In this document: positions 8,197-13,251 of the stretch, one piece after another
How positions within the stretch are numbered: position 1 is the stretch's first letter
Layout: each line of letters begins with the position of its first letter
Assembly (NCBI GenBank): GCA_964538675.1
Contig: CAZIGM010000045.1
Coordinates: 1 to 13,251, forward strand
Origin: CAZIGM01 sp964538675
GTDB lineage: Bacteria > Bacillota > Bacilli > Tepidibacillales > Tepidibacillaceae
Direction of reading: 5' to 3'
Length of the DNA stretch: 13,251 nucleotides
The notes under the pieces: generated by a model
Told to the model about the DNA's origin: nothing
What the model saw: only the letters and a program-made list of their open reading frames with translations
Database searches by the model: none
Program-made: the position numbers and the translations under genes

Positions 8197-9208
8197 ATTC
8201 GTATAACCAACCCTGCCTGTCAACAAACCAAATTAATTCTTTTGTTTGAACCCATCTTGTCTGTAATTTTTTAAAGTAAATGTCTTCAGATATTGTTTTT
8301 TGTTTCTGATCATATCTTTTGGCCAAAGAAATTATTTTTTCTGGAAAGATTAAATACGTAGATAATAATTTTCTTTCGTAAGGTAATAATGGATATATTT
8401 TTTGATATTTTTCTATCCATTCCTCTCCTCTTTTTTGCCACTCTTTATTAAGTATATAATGCCTTATAAAAAACGCTATATCTCTTACAGGCGTATCTAT
8501 ACTAACATTATTAAAATCTAATAATACTATATAACCCTCTGGAGTCATTATTATATTGCGATGATGATATCTGCCATGACAAATGGTCTTCCTAATGTCT
8601 TCAATAGAGTTATATTGAATTACCCAATCATTTAAATGATTTACAGCTTCTTCTGCCCAGTTTTGGATGAAAGGTATATAAGTACGGAAGATATGTTCAA
8701 AAGCTGTATTGGACTCTTTTTCTTTTATCTTCCTTTGATATTTTTTAAGCCATTCTAATGAAGCCTGCCATGATTTCTTTATATATAGTTCATCAATATA
8801 TTGATATTTTTGCTTTCCTTTATCAAAGGATAAGCCTAGTTTATGCATATTAGCCATTGTTGACATAGCAAGTAGTAAATGCTTATTATTATTTAATGTT
8901 AAGGCCTGACCCTCTACCCATTTGGTTACATAAATGATCCCATCTTCTCCCGGTATATATAAGTCCCCAAATTTATTTGGAATAATCGTTGCAATAGGAA
9001 ATCTGTTGTCGTCTAAGTATTTAATAATTCTATTCATTTTCTGAAATTGATCACTATTAATTTTGGATTTTTTAAGGGCATATGTACCAATCTGGGTCTC
9101 AATCTTTACTACTGATTTTATTTTACTTAACCTGTTTATTTGAAAATCATATTCACTAAAAACATGAGGATGAACACCAATATCAACAAATGGACTTAGA
9201 TAGGTCAT
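8195..9208 (-). CDS. ysxE: YsxE-like CotS-family spore coat protein, probable pseudokinase
   Basis: 337 residues with the aminoglycoside-phosphotransferase / CotS kinase fold. The putative ATP lysine is K46 in YALKKS. A hinge-like IYVTKWVEG is at 92-100. The catalytic loop reads ICHGRYHHRNII (209-220) and the metal loop LLDFNN (229-234). Active relatives have HGD in the catalytic loop. Here Asp is replaced by R213, while N218 and D231 remain, so phosphotransfer is doubtful. CotS-family proteins are coat components deposited during encasement. The symbol rests on position: in Bacillus subtilis ysxE lies between spoVID and valS, as here. The ATG start has GAGGG seven bases upstream (within 9216-9220). 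It is the third gene of a spoVID-led cluster, 39 bp after its paralogue. The assignment to ysxE rather than cotS or yutH is inferred. Confidence 0.8.
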   Translation of the reverse strand: MTYLSPFVDIGVHPHVFSEYDFQINRLSKIKSVVKIETQIGTYALKKSKINSDQFQKMNRIIKYLDDNRFPIATIIPNKFGDLYIPGEDGIIYVTKWVEGQALTLNNNKHLLLAMSTMANMHKLGLSFDKGKQKYQYIDELYIKKSWQASLEWLKKYQRKIKEKESNTAFEHIFRTYIPFIQNWAEEAVNHLNDWVIQYNSIEDIRKTICHGRYHHRNIIMTPEGYIVLLDFNNVSIDTPVRDIAFFIRHYILNKEWQKRGEEWIEKYQKIYPLLPYERKLLSTYLIFPEKIISLAKRYDQKQKTISEDIYFKKLQTRWVQTKELIWFVDRQGWLYE

Positions 9209-9247
9209 ATTTATACCCTCAATTTCATTTACATATTATATTTCTAG

Positions 9248-10225
9248 TTAAAGTTTGAAATAAGTGAATAAGCTTTGATAAAGCCCTGATACTTTGATTA
9301 TTTGGTCATTTACTATTTGATATTCTTTTAAAATATTATTAGAGTTTGTTACTTTAACGACATAATGGATATATAAGAATTTCCACAAAGCATGAGGATA
9401 AGCTATATATGTTAGTATCCATAATTTATCTTCTGTTCTAAGTGGAATAACTTTTTGATAATATTCTAAAAAATTATAAATGGTAGCATCATTATAGTTG
9501 CTTTCCTTATATAATCTAGTTATAAATTTGGCAATATCATAAGCTAATACATCTATAGTTGGAACAGTTAAATCAATTATCCAACCTTCATCATACTCAT
9601 CAATTATATAAGAGCTTAAATAAAGATTTCCATGACATAGCTTAGGTTGAGAATCATTTTTTATCGCTAATTTTTCTACTCTTTTTGCCTTATCAATGCT
9701 AAGTTTAATCTGCTCTAAATTTCTTGGCATGCTGTCTATTAACATTTCATCAATTTCATTCTTTTTTTTCTTTTTATAGATAAAATCTTCAATGTTAGTA
9801 AACTGTCCTAAACCACTAATATAATTTTCTGACCAAAGTCTTAAATTACTGTTCGTCTGAATTTTACTAGCTACAAGATGGAATTGCGCCAAAGTAGTAC
9901 TTATTATTTTAATATCTTTCTCTTCATTAGCAGACGGCATTCTACCTATGATTTCATCTGTTAAAGAATAGCTAGTATTATTATAAAAAACAAATGGTTC
10001 TCCTTCTTTTGTAGAAATAAATCTATCTACTTTCCTAAATCCTAATCTAGCTAAGGCTTCTCTATATTTATGAGCTTCCTTTATACTGAGTAAGTCGTTC
10101 CATTTACTTATTATCTTTGGTCCGTAGTTAGTTTTTAGTTTATAAATATTGGGATAAGTGTCTATAGAATCAACTTGAAGATTATAATTACGTAGTACAT
10201 CAACTATTTCAACATTGTTAGACAT
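9248..10225 (-). CDS. Divergent CotS/YsxE-like kinase-fold protein, probable pseudokinase
   Basis: 325 residues, similar in layout to the downstream YsxE-like protein: a small N-lobe (about 1-95), then a helical C-lobe. The loop LCHGNLYLSSYII (197-208) stands where LCHGDxxxxN is expected, so the catalytic Asp is N200 and the metal-binding Asn is S205. IIDLT (216-220) keeps the distal Asp, D218. K37 or K41 could be the nucleotide lysine. It is more divergent than its neighbour and probably arose by tandem duplication within the coat cluster. The ATG start is 6 bp after the spoVID-like stop. No good ribosome binding site precedes it, so translational coupling is likely. A role in coat assembly is inferred from neighbours; the ligand is unknown. 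Confidence 0.72.
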   Translation of the reverse strand: MSNNVEIVDVLRNYNLQVDSIDTYPNIYKLKTNYGPKIISKWNDLLSIKEAHKYREALARLGFRKVDRFISTKEGEPFVFYNNTSYSLTDEIIGRMPSANEEKDIKIISTTLAQFHLVASKIQTNSNLRLWSENYISGLGQFTNIEDFIYKKKKKNEIDEMLIDSMPRNLEQIKLSIDKAKRVEKLAIKNDSQPKLCHGNLYLSSYIIDEYDEGWIIDLTVPTIDVLAYDIAKFITRLYKESNYNDATIYNFLEYYQKVIPLRTEDKLWILTYIAYPHALWKFLYIHYVVKVTNSNNILKEYQIVNDQIIKVSGLYQSLFTYFKL

Positions 10226-10231
10226 GAATTT

Positions 10232-11224
10232 TTATCTTGTAGTAGGAAGATATAACAATTGACCTAGTTGTAGCTCTGCGCTACTTTCAATATTGTTATT
10301 ACTAAAAATATCTTCACTATTTATTCCATATTTATCAGCAATTTTCTCAATAGTATCATCTTTTTGTACTAGGTAGATTTTCAACTTATACCTTTGAACC
10401 TCATCCCCTTTTAATAAACCAAATAGCATATTATTTTCATTAACCTCTGTATCATCTTTTATTTTATCTTCCCCTTTATCTATCGTTACTTTTGCAATCG
10501 GAAGTTCTTCCTTTGTGTTAGCATTTATTAGCTGTACATTTTCTGTTTCTTCTTCTGTGTTATTGTTTTTTTCATCGTTAATTTTAGATTCATCAGAATC
10601 TGATTGTAACAAATCTTTATAATCTTTTTGTTCTTTTCTTAATAATGAGTAGATAGGATTATTATGGTTATTGTCTATGCTACTATTGTCTTCACCAGTT
10701 GTTTTATCGTACTGTTCTATATTTTGTGGTTGTTCTTGTGGTTGTTCTTGTGGTTGTTCTTTTATTCGTTCTTGTGTTTGTATTTCTGCTTTCTTACTAT
10801 CTGGTTTAACTCCATGCAACTTTATCTCTGAAATTACTTCAATTTCTTGATTTGATATAATCTCGTAATTAAAGTTTTCAACCTCTACGACTACATTACT
10901 TATATCATCAACTCTACTATTATCGATCCTTATCGATAAAGGAATTTGATGTTGAAATGAATCTACTTTGTAGTCATTATTCAGTAATGTATCATAATGA
11001 AGTGCATCAAATTGATCCAGTTGATCCTCCCAATACTTGTTCTTAATAATAAACTCGCCGCTTAAAACTAAATAACCTGTAACCTCTACTTCTTCCTTAT
11101 TTTCATAAACTTTTACTATCGGTTGTAAGTCAAGACTAGCTAAATTCTTAAAGCTCTGTTCCTCATTTGAAAGTTTAACCTTTTCATGCAATTCAAATTT
11201 CATATTTGATAAATCAGATAACAA
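10232..11224 (-). CDS. spoVID: SpoVID-like coat morphogenetic protein (SPOCS plus LysM)
   Basis: About 330 residues. The N-terminal part (about 10-145) resembles the SPOCS/DUF3794 domain of SpoVID and SipL, with beta-rich stretches such as VEVTGYLVLSGEFII. A Q/E/N/D-rich acidic linker of roughly 130 residues follows. The end is a LysM domain (about 282-332) with VQKDDTIEKIADKYGI and LGQLLYLP. In sporulating bacteria SpoVID/SipL binds SpoIVA and drives encasement of the forespore by coat layers, with LysM able to bind peptidoglycan precursors. Position upstream of ysxE-type genes and valS supports the name. The frame opens at a GTG (11233), but GGAGGGG lies almost against it. The TTG at 11222-11224 has proper spacing from that site and was chosen. 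It leads the coat cluster. A SigE promoter was expected but not clearly found. Confidence 0.82.
   Translation of the reverse strand: MLSDLSNMKFELHEKVKLSNEEQSFKNLASLDLQPIVKVYENKEEVEVTGYLVLSGEFIIKNKYWEDQLDQFDALHYDTLLNNDYKVDSFQHQIPLSIRIDNSRVDDISNVVVEVENFNYEIISNQEIEVISEIKLHGVKPDSKKAEIQTQERIKEQPQEQPQEQPQNIEQYDKTTGEDNSSIDNNHNNPIYSLLRKEQKDYKDLLQSDSDESKINDEKNNNTEEETENVQLINANTKEELPIAKVTIDKGEDKIKDDTEVNENNMLFGLLKGDEVQRYKLKIYLVQKDDTIEKIADKYGINSEDIFSNNNIESSAELQLGQLLYLPTTR
10724..10759 (-). repeat. Three perfect 12-bp tandem repeats inside the spoVID-like gene
   Basis: TTGTGGTTGTTC occurs three times head to tail on the plus strand, with a degenerate fourth unit nearby. On the coding strand it gives an EQPQ-type repeat within the linker between the SPOCS and LysM domains. 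Copy number could vary by replication slippage without shifting the frame. Confidence 0.9.
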
Positions 11225-11300
11225 TGTTATCACCCCTCCAAAAGGTATGTACTTCTTTCTTAAATATATTTATTAAACTACTTAGATATGACTTATATCC

Positions 11301-11330
11301 AAAAAAAAATAGTCCATCTTTATGGACTAT
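11301..11330 (-). terminator. Strong intrinsic terminator after the nitroreductase gene
   Basis: Perfect 9-bp arms (11309-11317 and 11322-11330) close a 4-base loop. On the minus strand they are followed by an unbroken run of T (complement of the A run 11301-11309). It lies 31 bp beyond the nitroreductase stop codon and separates that operon from the spoVID-like gene. Confidence 0.9.
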
Positions 11331-11361
11331 CTACAGGCAAAATTCTTATAAAATATATTTT

Positions 11362-11895
11362 CTAAGAATACTTATTATCAAATTTATCAGTATAAACTTT
11401 GTTATATTCTAATTCTTCCTCTTTATGTGGTCGTTTTTCTTGATCTGGATAACCTATTGCTATAATAGATTCAACCTTATACTTATCAGGAATATCTAAT
11501 AGTTCCTTAACATAATCTTCTGAGGTCTTATTAGAATCATGCATTCTATTTCTAATTTGTATCCAACACGATCCTAAATCCATGCTTTCTACTTGTAACT
11601 GAATAATAACTGATGCTATTGAAGTGTCTTCAACCCATACATCATTAATTGTTTCATCTGCAATAACTACTATCCCTAGTGGTGCACCTTTAAGAAATAG
11701 TGATCCGTGCTCTTTAGAAAAAGCTAGTTTCTTTAATAGCTCCTGATCTGTTACTATGATGAAGCTCCATGGATTCAAGCCTCGTGATGAGGGAGATAAC
11801 AAAGCAGCTTTAATTATTTTTTCTATATCTTCTTTAGAAATTTTTGTGCTCTTAAACTTCCGCACACTTCTTCTTCTCATCAATATATCAAGCAT
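11362..11895 (-). CDS. Nitroreductase-family FMN oxidoreductase
   Basis: 177 residues, typical of compact single-domain nitroreductases, which use FMN and NAD(P)H to reduce nitro compounds, quinones or flavins. The FMN-phosphate motif RRRSVRKF is at 7-14. SPSSRGLNPWSFIIV (34-48) is the usual second flavin region. EDTSIASVIIQLQ (89-101) with LGSCWIQIRNR (107-117), and IAIGYP near the C-terminus, complete the fold. The substrate cannot be predicted. The ATG start has GGAAGGGG seven bases upstream and lies 2 bp after the acetyltransferase stop, so the two are translationally coupled. A strong terminator follows. The pairing may reflect detoxification or modification of a shared small molecule, but that is speculation. 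Confidence 0.9.
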   Translation of the reverse strand: MLDILMRRRSVRKFKSTKISKEDIEKIIKAALLSPSSRGLNPWSFIIVTDQELLKKLAFSKEHGSLFLKGAPLGIVVIADETINDVWVEDTSIASVIIQLQVESMDLGSCWIQIRNRMHDSNKTSEDYVKELLDIPDKYKVESIIAIGYPDQEKRPHKEEELEYNKVYTDKFDNKYS

Positions 11896-11897
11896 AA

Positions 11898-12704
11898 TTA
11901 AACCCCTTCCGTTCTTTTTTCAATTAACATCTGCCATCGTCCAATTATCTTAAAACCTAATTTATGATAAACACTTCCCGCTTCTGGATTATGATAAAAT
12001 ATGCATAACGTTTTGCCTTCTGTTAATATATCTTTACATAATTTTGAAAGACATTGACTCATGTAACCTTTTCTTCTATATCCTTCCCTAGTGGCAACTC
12101 CAACTACCATTGCCGAACAAGAATTCTCTGCTGTACTTTGGGCAACTGTTATTGCTTTATCCTCATCATCTTCAATGAAATATATTCTTCCTGCCTTTTT
12201 GTTTATTACGTTTTTTATTCTATCCAATGAATTTGAGTCTGTATCTCTAAATTCTTCTATTGTATCAAGTAACTCATATATTTTATGTGCATCTTCAATT
12301 CTAGCAATTTTAATATTATATGTATATTCTAATAAATCCTTATCTTCACTCAATTCACAGAAGTACATCGATTTTATTATCGGATTATTTAAGACCATTT
12401 TAAAATTATTAGTAATGCTTTCTTTGCCAGATATTATTTTCTTTCTCCGAAATGATGAAATTATATTCTCAAACTCTGTAATATCAAACATTTCATCTTT
12501 ATAGTATGGAATAAAATTCTCATGATATCTTAATAAAACTCCGTTTATATTATTGTTATCATCAAAGCTACCCCAAATTTCTTGAAATTCTTCCTCAAAT
12601 CCATAATTCTCAATATCTCCAATAATAAATAAATTAATAGCAGATTCGGAACTCAAAAAATTTAATGTGACCTCTTTATCTTCCTCATTAAGTTTTCTTA
12701 ACAT
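11898..12704 (-). CDS. GNAT-family N-acetyltransferase
   Basis: About 268 residues. The C-terminal third is a GNAT acetyl-CoA domain: AMVVGVATREGYRRKGYMSQCL contains the beta4 strand and the R-x-x-G-x pyrophosphate loop (RRKGY), followed by FYHNPEAGSVYHKLGFKIIG, the usual closing beta strands. The N-terminal half (about 1-130) looks like a degenerate second GNAT half, as in two-lobed GNATs. The substrate is unknown. The open frame has an ATG at 12716, but GGAGGG lies inside its second and third codons and five bases ahead of a second ATG. I therefore place the start at 12704. The gene begins 17 bp after a strong terminator and is followed 2 bp later by the nitroreductase gene, suggesting a two-gene operon. 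Confidence 0.85.
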   Translation of the reverse strand: MLRKLNEEDKEVTLNFLSSESAINLFIIGDIENYGFEEEFQEIWGSFDDNNNINGVLLRYHENFIPYYKDEMFDITEFENIISSFRRKKIISGKESITNNFKMVLNNPIIKSMYFCELSEDKDLLEYTYNIKIARIEDAHKIYELLDTIEEFRDTDSNSLDRIKNVINKKAGRIYFIEDDEDKAITVAQSTAENSCSAMVVGVATREGYRRKGYMSQCLSKLCKDILTEGKTLCIFYHNPEAGSVYHKLGFKIIGRWQMLIEKRTEGV

Positions 12705-12720
12705 TATTCCCTCCATAATT

Positions 12721-12758
12721 AAAAAAGAATTAGAAGTAACTTATTTAGCTACTCCTAA
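12721..12758 (-). terminator. Strong intrinsic terminator directly upstream of the acetyltransferase gene
   Basis: On the minus strand a 12-bp stem (arms 12747-12758 and 12730-12741, with two G-U pairs) closes an AAATA loop and is followed by TTCTTTTTT. It ends transcripts from the small-gene region upstream. Only 16 bases separate the T-tract from the acetyltransferase start codon. It could therefore act as an attenuator for that operon. Confidence 0.85.
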
Positions 12759-12794
12759 CATGTCCAAAATTTAAGTAAAAGAATTTACCAAAGT

Positions 12795-12884
12795 CTAATA
12801 CGTTGCATAATAGAAATAAAACGTTCCTACTAATAAAATTGCAGCAAGTATACTTGCAAGCACTATAAGTAATTTTTTTAACAT
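12795..12884 (-). CDS. Possible 29-residue single-span membrane peptide
   Basis: The frame starts at ATG 12882-12884 with GGTGAG three bases upstream and stops at TAG 12795-12797. It encodes MLKK, about 17 hydrophobic residues (LLIVLASILAAILLVG), then an aromatic tail TFYFYYATY. The shape is that of a small inner-membrane peptide, with no cleavage site evident. I do not recognise a family. It lies between a decayed transporter remnant and a strong terminator, so it may be the last gene of the upstream transcript. It could also be a chance frame. Confidence 0.45.
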   Translation of the reverse strand: MLKKLLIVLASILAAILLVGTFYFYYATY

Positions 12885-12931
12885 AAACTCACCAGCTTTC
12901 TTAATAATATAAGAATTATGAGATTTTTCCA

Positions 12932-13166
12932 CTAGTTATATTGTGCTTCCTTTGTTTTTATTCTATCATAATGTTCAATACCAATGTTACTATCAATACT
13001 TTTTTCATTGTCGCAAAGTGTTTGAATGGTGCCAACACTTAAAAAAACAATTGCCATCAATGTAAATACCACGTGAACGGTCTTCTATCGAATATCTCTT
13101 AAAAACAACATCATTAATACCTGCAAAAAACATACTAAATAAAGCAAAAAAAATACCGATATTCAT
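12932..13166 (-). pseudogene. Frameshifted, truncated EamA/DMT-type transporter remnant
   Basis: ATG 13164-13166, with AGAGG seven bases upstream, opens a 53-codon frame to TGA at 13005. Its first 36 residues (MNIGIFFALFSMFFAGINDVVFKR, then RSRGIYI) look like helix 1 and the loop of an EamA/DMT drug/metabolite transporter. After GIYI the frame turns into unlikely residues (DGNCFFKCWHH). Skipping one base near 13058 instead continues MAIVFLSVGTIQTL, a plausible second helix, and runs to TAG 12932-12934. The rejoined product of about 77 residues is far below the usual 290-300. I therefore call it a pseudogene. Two independent small membrane proteins remain possible. Confidence 0.45.
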
Positions 13167-13187
13167 TTATATACCTCTGTTTTCCCC

Positions 13188-13251
13188 TTAATAACAATCT
13201 TTACTATCACATTCTTCATTTTTAAATTCTATCTCTACTGTGACATGTTTA
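13188..13251 (-). CDS. C-terminal end of an unidentified protein (partial)
   Basis: A frame enters from the window edge and stops at TAA 13188-13190. The 20 visible residues include VTVEIEFKNEE and end CDSKDCY. The alternating VTVEIEF suggests a beta strand, and the two cysteines sit in an acidic tail. The stop lies 21 bp before the transporter remnant, consistent with one transcript. Nothing more can be said without the flanking sequence. Confidence 0.5.
   Translation of the reverse strand, partial: KHVTVEIEFKNEECDSKDCY

Noticed and set aside
10724..10759. CRISPR-like or satellite array
   Set aside because: The units are directly adjacent without spacers, only 12 bp long, and in frame within a coding linker.
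11234..11280. SigE-like promoter upstream of the spoVID-like gene (ATATT, 13 bases, CATACCTT)
   Set aside because: The -10 match is imperfect, and transcription would start at or inside the ribosome binding site, leaving no workable leader.
12091..12504. 137-codon plus-strand open frame opposite the acetyltransferase
   Set aside because: It lies wholly inside a well-supported minus-strand gene. It is a low-complexity serine/leucine/isoleucine-rich antisense product with no ribosome binding site or motif.
12932..13072. Independent 46-residue membrane protein starting at GTG 13070-13072
   Set aside because: It has no good ribosome binding site, and its hydrophobic stretch is better explained as the second helix of the frameshifted transporter remnant. 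It is kept only as an alternative.

Overview
The window reads as a stretch of chromosome from a low-GC, endospore-forming member of the Bacillota (Firmicutes). The evidence is the strong A+T bias, AGGAGG-type ribosome binding sites, a T-box leader, and a cluster of spore-coat genes. Every gene I can support lies on the minus strand, so the biological reading direction runs from high to low coordinates. The genus cannot be fixed from the sequence alone.

Layout in transcription order. (1) 13251-12721: the last codons of an unidentified gene, a frameshifted and truncated remnant of an EamA/DMT-type transporter, a possible 29-residue membrane peptide, and a strong intrinsic terminator. (2) 12704-11301: a GNAT acetyltransferase and a small nitroreductase, translationally coupled and closed by a strong terminator. 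(3) 11224-8195: a SpoVID-like coat morphogenetic protein (SPOCS-type N-terminus, LysM C-terminus) followed by two CotS/YsxE-type kinase-fold coat proteins. (4) 8194-8097: four successive hairpins directly behind the second of these. (5) 8070-2235: a sigma-A-type promoter, a complete valine T-box leader with GUC specifier, then valS-folC-murC and a terminator. (6) 2234-1734: about 500 bp with no convincing gene. (7) 1733-39: a membrane-anchored CotH-family coat protein with its own promoter-like sequence.

The order spoVID-ysxE-valS-folC matches the Bacillus subtilis hem-spoVID-ysxE-ysxD-valS-folC neighbourhood as I remember it. Here ysxE has a divergent second copy, and murC follows folC. valS, folC and murC have gaps of 13 and 4 bp, so uncharged tRNA-Val sensed by the T-box could also tune folate polyglutamylation and the first peptide-adding step of peptidoglycan synthesis.

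The most interesting signal is that all three kinase-fold spore-coat proteins (CotH-like, YsxE-like and its paralogue) have substitutions at positions that are catalytic or metal-binding in active relatives. This suggests a coat programme using kinase folds as scaffolds. These alignments were made by eye and from memory of the families.
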